From: a virus
Virus record (IMG/VR): IMGVR_UViG_3300036770_002276
Span: 1-42,234 of that record
Reading direction: 5' to 3' (one strand)
DNA: 42,234 bases
Shown: positions 1 through 7,203 of the stretch, one piece after another
How the letters are laid out: each line of letters opens with the position of its first letter
Position numbering within the stretch: the first letter of the stretch is position 1
Notes under the pieces: generated by a model
Databases searched by the model: none
Told to the model about the DNA's origin: nothing
The model's input: the letters and a program-made list of their open reading frames with translations, nothing else
Made by a program: the position numbers and the translations under genes

Positions 1-253
1 TGCGGTACACGAATTCAACACGGCTGCCTTTGATTTTCAGGCTATCAAGTAGCCGCCGATTCTCTTCCCGTAACTGGTCATTTGTCAAGGTCAATGTTCG
101 GGCGGTTGCCGATGCCGTCTGCTGAATAGCAACGTAATTGCTGGCATGCCGTTCGGCCTCAGCCTTGTAGTTGCAGGACTGCTTACCCAAAATAAAAGCG
201 GCAATCAGGGCTAAGATGCCCCAATGCCGCAAAAGAAACCCCGTCCAATTCAT
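1..253 (-). CDS. Spanin-like membrane/coiled-coil protein, 3' part missing (copy 1)
   Basis: Only the first 84 residues lie in the window; the gene runs off base 1. It starts with one membrane segment (about residues 5-22, ending at a Cys) followed by a charged helix likely to form a coiled coil (residues 28-72). The ATG overlaps the metallophosphoesterase stop as ATGA. The complete counterpart is at 38285-38863 and is nearly identical over the shared part. The single N-terminal anchor plus periplasmic coiled coil, just after the endolysin and phosphoesterase, fits an inner-membrane spanin (Rz-like). The role is inferred from architecture and position only. Confidence 0.6.
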   Translation of the reverse strand, partial: MNWTGFLLRHWGILALIAAFILGKQSCNYKAEAERHASNYVAIQQTASATARTLTLTNDQLREENRRLLDSLKIKGSRVEFVYR

Positions 254-1284
254 CGTACCTTGCGATTGTCAATGCGAAAGTTCTCAACACTAAAGTTGCC
301 GTCTTCTTCAGCCTCAACAATGGCCGCACCGTGATTCCACTTGGTGAAAGCAAATGGCCGATACGCTGGGCGCAAATCACAAAGGCAACCTGTTGAAAAG
401 CAAGCAACTCCTTTGCCGTTCAGGTCACTTTCGTGATGCTCCGATGTTTGATGGTTATGCCCAGCCAAGGTAGATGCCTTGCCACGCAAGAACAACCCAC
501 GTGCTGGGTTAACAGGGCTGAAGATGCTATCCCCGAATTCGTGGCCGTGAATGACGTTTAACTTGCCGAACTTGGCCACTTGTTTGCTGTCGATTAGTTC
601 GATTTCAAAGTCATCCAAGCCAAGGGCCTTTTTCAATTGCAACCCGTCAAGGCCATGCAGTTCAGGTGCGTTCTGTAAGATGTAGCGTTCCCACCTATCC
701 TCATGGTTACCAAGTTTGTAATACACATCAACACCAAGGTTAGAAATGCCCTCAAAGAAGTTTCTGGCCATGCCGACCTCAACAACTGCAGAAGTAATGG
801 CAGGGTCTTTTTCCCAACGGCTAATCTTGGCGAAATCAATCACATCACCGTTTAAGTAAATGCCGTCAATGCCTGATTTAAACCCGTAATCAATAGCCGT
901 TTCTAATGCCTCCAAAGAATGGTACGGGATATGTATGTCGGATAAGACCAATACCTTGCGGTGATGCTTCGGCAAATGCCAATCGGCCTTGCTTGTTGTT
1001 TCGCCACGCTGAATGAAATTGGCCATGTATTCGCTGGGCTTCATCTCATCACGAACAAACTCAGCACGAAGTGTGCCCGATTTTTTCGCCCACTGTCTAT
1101 TAAAATCTCCTACAGTTCCAATGCGATACCTAATCGCCCTCCTTACACCGTCAATTTCTTTGTCGGTTTGGTCAAATATGCCGGGGTTTTCGGCCACGAT
1201 TTTTCTTGCTAATGTTCGGGCAAAGAATCCCGGTTGCTGTTCATCAAGGTAAGCCTCAATGATTTCAATCTTTTGTTTACTCAT
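250..1284 (-). CDS. Calcineurin-like metallophosphoesterase (copy 1)
   Basis: 344 residues. A 110-residue N-terminal region, rich in helices and basic residues, precedes a calcineurin-like phosphoesterase domain. The metal-binding series is complete: SDIH, NGDVID, GNHE, a lone VIHGHEFG and AGHNH. Such enzymes hydrolyse phosphomono- or phosphodiesters using two metal ions; the substrate is unknown. I chose the ATG at 1284 because it matches copy 2 (39894) and follows a well-formed promoter. It lies between amidase and spanin genes. Compared with copy 2 the catalytic part is almost invariant in protein, but the stretch before it (roughly residues 45-75) differs clearly. Confidence 0.88.
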   Translation of the reverse strand: MSKQKIEIIEAYLDEQQPGFFARTLARKIVAENPGIFDQTDKEIDGVRRAIRYRIGTVGDFNRQWAKKSGTLRAEFVRDEMKPSEYMANFIQRGETTSKADWHLPKHHRKVLVLSDIHIPYHSLEALETAIDYGFKSGIDGIYLNGDVIDFAKISRWEKDPAITSAVVEVGMARNFFEGISNLGVDVYYKLGNHEDRWERYILQNAPELHGLDGLQLKKALGLDDFEIELIDSKQVAKFGKLNVIHGHEFGDSIFSPVNPARGLFLRGKASTLAGHNHQTSEHHESDLNGKGVACFSTGCLCDLRPAYRPFAFTKWNHGAAIVEAEEDGNFSVENFRIDNRKVR

Positions 1285-1305
1285 GGTTTCCCTTTTTGGT
1301 TTAGC

Positions 1306-1334
1306 CAAATGTAGCAAAAATGCAATAGGCCAAA
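1306..1334 (-). promoter_or_regulatory. Bacteroidota-type promoter ahead of the phosphoesterase gene
   Basis: Read on the minus strand this is TTTG, 17 bases, then TACATTTG, matching the Bacteroidota -33/-7 consensus TTTG and TAnnTTTG. The expected start of transcription is 5-8 bases downstream, leaving a leader of about 15 bases before the ATG at 1284. The diverged copy at 39916-39944 keeps both boxes and the 17-base spacing while changing the two free n positions, which supports function. Confidence 0.65.
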
Positions 1335-1340
1335 CCTTTT

Positions 1341-1760
1341 TTAAGATTTCTTAACGGTTGCCCACCATTTTTTAGCATCGAAACAAGGGCAGGCTTTGGC
1401 AACATTCGGGAAGTCCCGATGCCCCAATACTTCAGCATTTGGGAATTGTTTCGCAAGCCTGTTCACCAATTCAGCCATTGCCTTGCGCTGTTCTTTCGTG
1501 CGGTTGTCCTTCGGCTTGCCCTTTTCATCAATGCCACCAATGTAACTGATGTGAATGCTATCGTGATTGTGCCCTTTCACCCCGTTGCTGGGCTTGGTGA
1601 TCGGCCAGTTTTCAACCACCTTGCCGTCACGTTCAATGATGAAATGGTAGCCGGGTGAACGCCAGTTTAGCACCTTTTTGTGGTAGCGGTTGATACTATC
1701 TGCCGTTGCAGTTACTGCGCTGGCGGTCGTGTGTAATACAATGTGGTTAATTGGTCGCAT
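1341..1760 (-). CDS. N-acetylmuramoyl-L-alanine amidase (endolysin), copy 1
   Basis: 139 residues, a single Amidase_2/PGRP domain of T7-lysozyme type with no separate wall-binding domain. The zinc site is visible as HTTAS near the N-terminus (His about residue 8), the HISYIGG strand, and GHRDFPNVAKACPC near the C-terminus, giving His and Cys ligands. It would cut the amide bond between muramic acid and the stem peptide during lysis. The start at 1760 is chosen because the protein begins MRPINHIVLH in both copies; it overlaps the preceding small gene by 14 bases. It has no signal peptide, so it needs the holin. Confidence 0.93.
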   Translation of the reverse strand: MRPINHIVLHTTASAVTATADSINRYHKKVLNWRSPGYHFIIERDGKVVENWPITKPSNGVKGHNHDSIHISYIGGIDEKGKPKDNRTKEQRKAMAELVNRLAKQFPNAEVLGHRDFPNVAKACPCFDAKKWWATVKKS

Positions 1761-1992
1761 CTTTAAATGGGTCTGGTTGAATAACTTCAAATTCGGTAGG
1801 TTCGCCAAGGATAGGCAACAGGCTTTCATCGAAGGCCATGTACCAAAACACAGGCTGGTTGTAACTTGCCTCGGCATACTCAACCCAATGTTGGGTAACG
1901 TCATCGGGGGCAACCGGTATGCCGTAGTATTTGTCGCAGTCGCTTACCGCCTTTTCTGCTACTTCTATCGTGTCAAATTTATAGCCTATCAT
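1747..1992 (-). CDS. Small acidic protein paired with receptor-binding protein, possible fibre chaperone (variant A)
   Basis: 81 residues, acidic, with no family recognised. It sits directly between the receptor-binding gene and the amidase. At the same place in the other copy (40357-40629) there is a different 90-residue protein; only the last residues (PFxDATN) agree, because they overlap the amidase start. The gene is therefore exchanged together with the receptor-binding domain. By analogy with tail-fibre assembly chaperones I infer that it may be a partner or folding helper of that specific protein. This is inference from position and co-variation only. Confidence 0.6.
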   Translation of the reverse strand: MIGYKFDTIEVAEKAVSDCDKYYGIPVAPDDVTQHWVEYAEASYNQPVFWYMAFDESLLPILGEPTEFEVIQPDPFKDATN

Positions 1993-1998
1993 GGTATG

Positions 1999-2868
1999 TT
2001 AAAATATGTTGTAATGCAAATTAATATCTGACTCGATGCCTATTCTGTTTGAGGATTGGTTTAATTGATAATAAACAAATTCTTGTATTCTACCGTCAAA
2101 AACACCATAAGTTGCCCCTCCGATTGAATATTCCGTACTTGAAGCATAGCTTGGGTAGGTGCCTGTACCAAATTTCAAAGTTAAAGCTTCGTTGATTCCA
2201 TTTATAAAATAATCGGTATTTTGTATTACATTCCCATTAATTGATGTATTTGCAATGATTGAAGATAGAATTGGTGTTAGTGTTGTTGATTTTGACGAAT
2301 CAATAGATGTGTTGGTATAAAGTCCGAATCTTTGTCCTGAAGTCAAATATGTATTTGTTTCAAACATATAGTTATTATTACCAATTCGTGATAAATCCCA
2401 AAATGGTAATCTGGCTGTTAAACTATCTAATTTTCCAACGGTAAATGTTGACATATAAATATTTGAAGATATATTCTCGTTTCTAATAAAAATATCGTTA
2501 GACCCGTCAAAATTCATTGACGGTTTTCCGTTGTCGGTTAAAATAGTACCATTAACAACAATTTGCGGTTGATTAATTGCGGTACCCTGACTTACCTGTC
2601 TACTATTTCCGCTTTGGTCATACCATGTGGTTACAAATCCATTCGTTCCTGAACAAAATGCGGTTAATGATGCTGTGTCAAGATTACCGTTTATGTCAAA
2701 CCCAATATTTTGTTCGGCATTGTCGCTTGACCTTCTAACCCTAATTGCGTTACCACTATATGCCGTTCTTAATTTGCGCAAAGAATAAGCCGCTGCTGCA
2801 TTAGGGTATAAATCTAAAAGCAATGGCGGCTGACCCCCAGCCATCATTTGTAACCTCAGCCTCCTCAT
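1999..2868 (-). CDS. Receptor-binding protein with lectin-like arabinofuranosidase-B-type domain (variant A)
   Basis: 289 residues. After a conserved lead MRRLRLQMMAGG shared with copy 2, the protein has the pattern AYSLRKLR, RVRRSSDN, GFVTTWYDQSG and FDG typical of the concanavalin-A-like fold of fungal alpha-L-arabinofuranosidase B N-domains, also found in tail fibres of Bacteroidota phages. It starts on the last base of the fibre stop (TAATG), so it is translationally coupled to the fibre. I infer that it binds, and perhaps cleaves, a surface polysaccharide. The gene is AT-richer than its flanks and is replaced by an unrelated gene in the other copy. Confidence 0.75.
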   Translation of the reverse strand: MRRLRLQMMAGGQPPLLLDLYPNAAAAYSLRKLRTAYSGNAIRVRRSSDNAEQNIGFDINGNLDTASLTAFCSGTNGFVTTWYDQSGNSRQVSQGTAINQPQIVVNGTILTDNGKPSMNFDGSNDIFIRNENISSNIYMSTFTVGKLDSLTARLPFWDLSRIGNNNYMFETNTYLTSGQRFGLYTNTSIDSSKSTTLTPILSSIIANTSINGNVIQNTDYFINGINEALTLKFGTGTYPSYASSTEYSIGGATYGVFDGRIQEFVYYQLNQSSNRIGIESDINLHYNIF

Positions 2869-3785
2869 TAAACCGCTGGTGTTATGATGTACCCAACATT
2901 AGTCCCTCCCATCCAAAAGAACACAATCAGGTTTACTTTGGTAAGGCTATAATCAATCGGCCCGAACTTTACCGCTGTGCCTCCAGTTACCACAATCAAA
3001 GGCGCAACCGTATCATCGTGATAAACAATTTGGTCGATGCCCCTAACCGCATTAGTCAGGCTAACCGCAATGTTGCCCGTTTCAGGTGATGCATACGTGC
3101 CGTATTCTTTCGGTGTGTCAAGGGTAATCGCAACCCCCGTAGTGGTGGCAACCGTGTTTTGCTTGCCAGCCAATGCAGTATCAACATAGCCTTTATTCGC
3201 CGCATCACTTGAAGCCGATGGACTTGAAAGAACGGTAATCGGGTTGTTGCCCATGTTCAGCGCACCAGTCATCGTGCCGCCCGAAGTATCTAACTTGCCA
3301 GCAAGGCCCGTATCAACGTACCCCTTAGTAGCAGCATCGGTGTTGTTGGTAGGTGTGCCAAGATTCTCAACCATTTGGCCGCCCATGTCAATATCCCCCG
3401 ACATCGTGCCGCCTGAAGTATCTAACTTGCCAGCAAGATTGGTGTCCACATAGTCCTTGGTAGCCGCATCATCAGGCGCAGAAGGCGTAGCAAGGTTTTG
3501 AAGTTCGTTGCCGCCCATATCCAAGTCCCCAGTCATCGTGTCCCCTGACTTCTGCACCGCATTATTAACTTGGCTTAAAGCGTTGTTTGCCGTTGCAAGG
3601 GCATTATTTGCGTTGGTGTTTGCAGATGCCGCCGTACTTGCTGCGCTGTTAGCTACCGCCAAGGTCGATGCCATTAGCAGTTGCTTTGTGGTTTTCTTCG
3701 ATACCCCAGCCTGCACAACGTACAGCAGGTCGGCATCGTTGCTGGTAGTCGCAGCGGTTAGTTGTGTTACCTTTTGGTTTGCCAT
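2868..3785 (-). CDS. Tail fibre shaft protein with three repeats (variant A)
   Basis: 305 residues. The N-terminus (MANQKVTQLTAATTSNDADLLYVV) is the usual virion-attachment part of many Bacteroidota phage fibres. An Ala/Asn-rich helical stretch (about 40-80) leads into three imperfect repeats of about 44 residues, each with GDTMTG/GGTMSG, then DMGG, then DAATKDYVDT and LAGKLDTSG. The C-terminal 80 residues form a conserved beta domain. The copy at 41429-42214 has only two repeats (261 residues), otherwise the same layout. It overlaps both neighbours by one base. Confidence 0.88.
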   Translation of the reverse strand: MANQKVTQLTAATTSNDADLLYVVQAGVSKKTTKQLLMASTLAVANSAASTAASANTNANNALATANNALSQVNNAVQKSGDTMTGDLDMGGNELQNLATPSAPDDAATKDYVDTNLAGKLDTSGGTMSGDIDMGGQMVENLGTPTNNTDAATKGYVDTGLAGKLDTSGGTMTGALNMGNNPITVLSSPSASSDAANKGYVDTALAGKQNTVATTTGVAITLDTPKEYGTYASPETGNIAVSLTNAVRGIDQIVYHDDTVAPLIVVTGGTAVKFGPIDYSLTKVNLIVFFWMGGTNVGYIITPAV

Positions 3786-4432
3786 TAGATTTCGATAAAG
3801 TCGTTAGTTTCTGTTAAAATAAAGTCACCGCTTTCAAGCAGTAGAAGGTCGGCAATGCCGGGACAAGATGCGCCCACAATGCAGTTCAGGTCACCCGTAA
3901 TGGTTAAATCCACCTCAAGCATAGCAGCGGCCATGTCAAGCGGCAACCGAAGGTCGATGTTATCAAACACCCCGTCCAACGTTTCTGCGCCGTACTGCCG
4001 ATTGGTTACAACCGTTTTGATTCGGTCAAGGCCAAGGGTAGCCCGCAGGCTTGGGATATTGTCAACCGTTACTGCCTTTTGAAGCGCAAGTAAGATGTAC
4101 TGTTCAAGGTACTGCGTATCGTTCTGCCATGTGCTGCGTGTACCAATCCAGTGAAACTTCAGGGGGATAGTGATTTGCACCCGTTCTTTGTTTGCACGTA
4201 CCCGATCCAGCAGTTCAATATCTTCTGCCCCGTTCTTCAACCAAAACGACATGCCAGTGCGCCAGTCAAATCGTGTGATGTAGTCAAGGTTGCCTTTGCC
4301 ATCGTAAATAGCTGGGAAGGTGCGCAGGTTGCCGTCCTTACCCGTTTCTTCTACAAGCTGGCATAATGGCCTTGCAACTGCCGAAATGTTGGGCAGTCGT
4401 GCGTTCAAATAAGATAGAATGTCGCTTATCAT
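3785..4432 (-). CDS. Putative tail-terminator/neck structural protein
   Basis: 215 residues, not assigned to a named family. Soluble, with mixed alpha/beta character; the C-terminus ends in a short repeat-like tail (LLLESGDFILTETNDFIEI) of a kind common in phage structural genes. It starts inside the stop of the preceding neck gene (ATGA at 4429-4432) and its stop shares a base with the fibre ATG. Position between a completion-type protein and the tail fibre suggests a tail-terminator or connector role. The last six codons recur at the right end of the window, where a second copy is cut off. Confidence 0.6.
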   Translation of the reverse strand: MISDILSYLNARLPNISAVARPLCQLVEETGKDGNLRTFPAIYDGKGNLDYITRFDWRTGMSFWLKNGAEDIELLDRVRANKERVQITIPLKFHWIGTRSTWQNDTQYLEQYILLALQKAVTVDNIPSLRATLGLDRIKTVVTNRQYGAETLDGVFDNIDLRLPLDMAAAMLEVDLTITGDLNCIVGASCPGIADLLLLESGDFILTETNDFIEI

Positions 4433-4932
4433 TTGAACAAATCTACGACAATTTGCTCGGCCCTTTCGGTAAATTCTTTGCGTTCAGCATCCGAAAACTT
4501 GAAAGCATCGCCATATTTGTCTAAAAGCGCATCAACTTTGCCTTTTGGGTTGCCAGCGTTGTAGGTCATGCCTGTCGCTATAACAAACCCATTGTCGCTA
4601 ATTCGCAGTTCAGGGTTGACAATCGATTGCAGATACATTTGGCTGAATAGGCGAAACAATACCATCTTGCCCCTACCTAATGCACGTTTGAATTCTTTGT
4701 AGCCACCTTCGTATGTGCCTGCTGCCGATGCTATTGGTGTTTGATTTCGGCTAATGCTTATCGGCTTGGTTGAATATTCAGGCTTAATCGGCCCGCCCCC
4801 AGCATCTAAACCTTCTTGAAACACCCGTTTGAACTGCTTACGGCCAATCTGCGAAGACAAACCTACAAACCGCTTGCCGTTAATTGCCCGTTCTGCCTTG
4901 TTCAGTTTGGCTATGTAGTCCTTGGTAGTCAT
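4429..4932 (-). CDS. Putative head-tail joining / virion morphogenesis protein
   Basis: 167 residues, basic. An N-terminal helix is followed by a GLDAGGGPIKPEY segment, YEGGYKEFKRALGR, and a strand with GFVIATGM, resembling neck or tail-completion proteins of the HK97 gp10/Mu gpG type. The family match is from memory of the pattern, not a search. It overlaps both neighbours by ATGA, so it belongs to the same translational run as the putative tail-terminator gene. I infer an adaptor joining head and tail. Confidence 0.5.
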   Translation of the reverse strand: MTTKDYIAKLNKAERAINGKRFVGLSSQIGRKQFKRVFQEGLDAGGGPIKPEYSTKPISISRNQTPIASAAGTYEGGYKEFKRALGRGKMVLFRLFSQMYLQSIVNPELRISDNGFVIATGMTYNAGNPKGKVDALLDKYGDAFKFSDAERKEFTERAEQIVVDLFK

Positions 4933-5156
4933 TTACCCGTGATGCGGCGTATTTCGGCTTCAACTTCGCTAAGTAGTTCGTATCGGTAATAGCTATCAAC
5001 CCCGTCAATATGCTTAACCCCATACTTCAACTTATCGCTGCCGTCATAGCAAATGGTAACTACAATGGCTGGGCTTTCGGGGTCAATCTTGGCAAATACA
5101 ATATCGCCGGGCCATAGGTCGTTGACTTCAAGTAATTGGTTCACGTGGTCTTGCAT
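4929..5156 (-). CDS. Small acidic hypothetical protein
   Basis: 75 residues, acidic, compact alpha/beta. The phrase WPGDIVFAKIDPE followed by a VVTICYDGSDKLKYG strand pattern suggests a small SH3- or Tudor-like beta barrel, but I do not recognise a family. It starts two bases after the preceding stop and overlaps the next gene by ATGA. It lies in the neck-gene run between the terminase and the fibre, so a structural or assembly role is possible. Function unknown. Confidence 0.6.
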   Translation of the reverse strand: MQDHVNQLLEVNDLWPGDIVFAKIDPESPAIVVTICYDGSDKLKYGVKHIDGVDSYYRYELLSEVEAEIRRITGK

Positions 5157-5158
5157 GC

Positions 5159-5431
5159 TTATAGTTTTATTTTGCCAAAGAATGGTTTGTCGCTTACCGA
5201 TTTGTTACCACGGCATGACCAAAGTTCACGGGCCCAGTAATTCGCACTACCTTTGCCGCTACCTTCGATGCCTTGCGACCTTGCGCAGTAGCTATCACCA
5301 GCAGATGTGCCGGGTTTAATTCGATATCCGCTTGCCCCGAAATGCACGGGTGGATTGTCACCGCATTGCGCTTTGTACTTTTTGCCCTTGCGGTCGGAGG
5401 GCCCGATGTTGCAACCTTTGTATTCTGCCAT
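5159..5431 (-). CDS. Small Gly/Lys-rich phage protein of unknown function
   Basis: 90 residues, basic. It contains KGKKYKAQCG, VHFGASGYRIKPGT and AGDSYCARSQGI, a pattern I know from small phage proteins where a K-Y-K strand, a HFG turn and a SYCARS segment recur; no biochemical role is established that I know of. The alternative overlapping frame (5194-5448) lacks this pattern and is taken as a shadow. It follows the terminase large subunit after a gap of about 100 bases and opens the neck-gene run. Confidence 0.65.
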   Translation of the reverse strand: MAEYKGCNIGPSDRKGKKYKAQCGDNPPVHFGASGYRIKPGTSAGDSYCARSQGIEGSGKGSANYWARELWSCRGNKSVSDKPFFGKIKL

Positions 5432-5486
5432 AGCCTAAATTTATGCAATCGGTTTGAAAGTGATGGCTTTTTATACGATACAACTT

Positions 5487-5530
5487 GTCATATACGGCAC
5501 AAACACCACTTGTTTCTCCCCTTATATGAC
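5487..5530. repeat. Inverted repeat in the terminase-neck gap
   Basis: GTCATATA at 5487-5494 is matched by its reverse complement TATATGAC at 5523-5530, with 28 bases between. It lies in the only sizeable non-coding gap (5432-5533) of this gene run, between the terminase and the next gene. It could be an operator or a packaging-associated site. With 8-bp arms it could also be chance. Confidence 0.3.
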
Positions 5531-5533
5531 CAC

Positions 5534-6853
5534 TTACCTGAAAATAAACTGCCGATTGTTGGCCTGAAGGTCATACCTTAGGCAGTCCAAGGCATCGGCA
5601 CGCTTGTCAACCTTCGCCCGGCTGCCTTTATCAACACCGCCATCAGGTAACGCTTTCACGAATTCGCAATCCCTTATTAGCACCTTGCACTTGGGGTTAA
5701 TTAGTATTTCATCGTAGTTACTGAATATGCTATTGCATAACCGCCGTGATTCTTGGTGGGGTGGGTTAGACCTTGGCACAAGTAGGTTGTTCGTGCTGAT
5801 GCGCATCCTGTCCACAATCTCCGACCACATATTTTGCCCTACCTTGGCGATGACCGACTGCTGCCTACCTGAAGCATCCCCCGTTACAAAGTACAACCTG
5901 TTCTGCACTTGCGCTGGGGTTCGCCTGAAGATTTCTTCAACCATAGCTTCAATGAAGGTCTTGCCTTGGATATGGTCGGCGGTCAGCGTTATTTCATCGA
6001 AGTAGTGAATGAATTGTTTGCCATCTTGGTGTCTGCCCCGATGCGCTAAGATAGCCGTGAATGGGTTGTTGTTGAAGTCAATGCTAACGTAAACGGGCAT
6101 GCTGGTGTCGTAGGTGGCCTTACCCCCAACGTGCTTTTGACGGTCAAACGAATAAAGCCAATTCAGGCCCGACATGGTAACCCGATTGGCCAGCACCTCA
6201 CGTTTGAATGTCAGGCTGTCATACGTCTTTTCTAACTGTTCGATGTAGCCTTCGGGCAGATTCGCCCTGTTGTCATACGTTGTGCCGATCGTGTGCGCTA
6301 TCTGCTTTTCACCCCATATCAGTTCGTCAATATCGGGATTGTCCATTGGCGGGGTCATTGTCCAAAGCGTTCGTGGAAACTTCGCCCCCGACATACGGCC
6401 CATAACGATATTCAGGCTATCGATGGCCGCATCTTGCACTTCATCACCCCAGCACCATCCCAGTTCAATACCCCGTATCATTGTTTCAATGCTAAACGTA
6501 ATTACCTGCGCCCCGTTCATAAACGACCACACCCCGTTGTGCTTTTCAAACTTCGACTTGTAACCAAAGTAGCGTTCGGGGTCTTTATTGGCCACATAGT
6601 GTTCGCCTTTGAAAAGGCCATAGGCTTCAAGCACGCCGATGAATTCGGATAAGGTTGCCGTGTTTAACTGGCTGACCGTATTACTGAAGATGCCTCCCTT
6701 TATTTCGGGTTGATGAATGATGTTGTGCAGGGCCCAATGCGCCCCAGTTATGGTCTTGCCTGACCGAATCCCCCCGACATATGCATACAGCCGTTGGGTT
6801 TCGCTGGCGGTTAATGTTTCGTGCTGCTTCGGGTTTAAGTTATACCTCTTCAT
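5534..6853 (-). CDS. terL: Terminase large subunit
   Basis: 439 residues, the usual length for the family. The N-terminal ATPase has Walker A GGIRSGKT (residues 27-34) and Walker B with WGDE (135-138), and the T-x-P segment TMTPPM (165-170) fits the coupling motif. The C-terminal RNase H-like nuclease shows acidic residues at VSIDF (D259) and VTGDASG (D326), and a late ADALDCLRY motif typical of phage terminases. It pumps DNA into the prohead and cuts the concatemer. It overlaps the small subunit by 14 bases. Confidence 0.96.
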   Translation of the reverse strand: MKRYNLNPKQHETLTASETQRLYAYVGGIRSGKTITGAHWALHNIIHQPEIKGGIFSNTVSQLNTATLSEFIGVLEAYGLFKGEHYVANKDPERYFGYKSKFEKHNGVWSFMNGAQVITFSIETMIRGIELGWCWGDEVQDAAIDSLNIVMGRMSGAKFPRTLWTMTPPMDNPDIDELIWGEKQIAHTIGTTYDNRANLPEGYIEQLEKTYDSLTFKREVLANRVTMSGLNWLYSFDRQKHVGGKATYDTSMPVYVSIDFNNNPFTAILAHRGRHQDGKQFIHYFDEITLTADHIQGKTFIEAMVEEIFRRTPAQVQNRLYFVTGDASGRQQSVIAKVGQNMWSEIVDRMRISTNNLLVPRSNPPHQESRRLCNSIFSNYDEILINPKCKVLIRDCEFVKALPDGGVDKGSRAKVDKRADALDCLRYDLQANNRQFIFR

Positions 6854-7202
6854 CGTTTTTCACGATGTTGAAAGTAAAGTTGCTTGGCCACTTGACGTTC
6901 TCCCGCTTTTCTTCGTGCTGCCTGTTATACCCCCTTGCCTTGCCTTTGCTGTTCAGGTAGAAGATTATGGCGGTTGTGTCGCCCTTGTTGATTCTGTCAA
7001 TTAGCTTGTTTTCGACAAAGTCAAGTTGAATTTCGCTTATTTCGTTTACTTGCCGCTTGTATTCTTCATCGTTCTTCAACCAGTCATAGTGGCAATCCCT
7101 TGAAATATTGGCCGCCTTGCAAGCGGTTGTAACAATGCCAAGCGACTTTTCAAGGGCCTCCAGTAGCAGTTTTTTTCTATTGTCGGTTTTGTTGTTCGGC
7201 AT
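6840..7202 (-). CDS. terS: Terminase small subunit
   Basis: 120 residues. An N-terminal helix-turn-helix region (about 10-55, with TTACKAANISRDCHYDWLKND) is followed by a helical oligomerisation part containing TTAIIFYLNSKGKARGY, a hallmark of phage small terminases. It recognises the packaging site on phage DNA and feeds it to the large subunit, whose gene overlaps its 3' end by 14 bases. The ParB-like gene ends one base before this gene starts, so packaging and partition-like genes are co-transcribed. Confidence 0.88.
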   Translation of the reverse strand: MPNNKTDNRKKLLLEALEKSLGIVTTACKAANISRDCHYDWLKNDEEYKRQVNEISEIQLDFVENKLIDRINKGDTTAIIFYLNSKGKARGYNRQHEEKRENVKWPSNFTFNIVKNDEEV

Positions 7203-7203
7203 A

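Larger units (their letters stand above)
1..3805. repeat. Terminal locus copy 1 (diverged counterpart of 38611-42234)
   Basis: Base 1 aligns with base 38611, and the same gene order follows: spanin, phosphoesterase, amidase, small gene, receptor-binding gene, fibre, and the end of the 215-residue gene. The alignment breaks completely only between about 1773 and 2833, where the small gene and receptor-binding gene differ. It has a further length difference inside the fibre repeats. Outside these blocks the differences are scattered substitutions. Because the match starts at the first base and ends at the last base of the window, I infer a circular or permuted genome of about 38.6 kb that was over-read. 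Confidence 0.9.

Noticed and set aside
1999-2868. Diversity-generating retroelement as the cause of receptor-binding variation
   Set aside because: No reverse transcriptase gene is present, and the difference is whole-domain replacement rather than scattered changes at adenines.
1-3805. Classical identical direct terminal repeats of a linear phage genome
   Set aside because: The copies differ by many substitutions, a repeat-unit change and an exchanged cassette, so they cannot be replicated copies of one terminal repeat.
5194-5448. 84-residue minus-strand frame overlapping the 90-residue gene
   Set aside because: The 90-residue frame shows a recurring phage-protein pattern (HFGASGYRIKPGT, SYCARS), the other frame does not.
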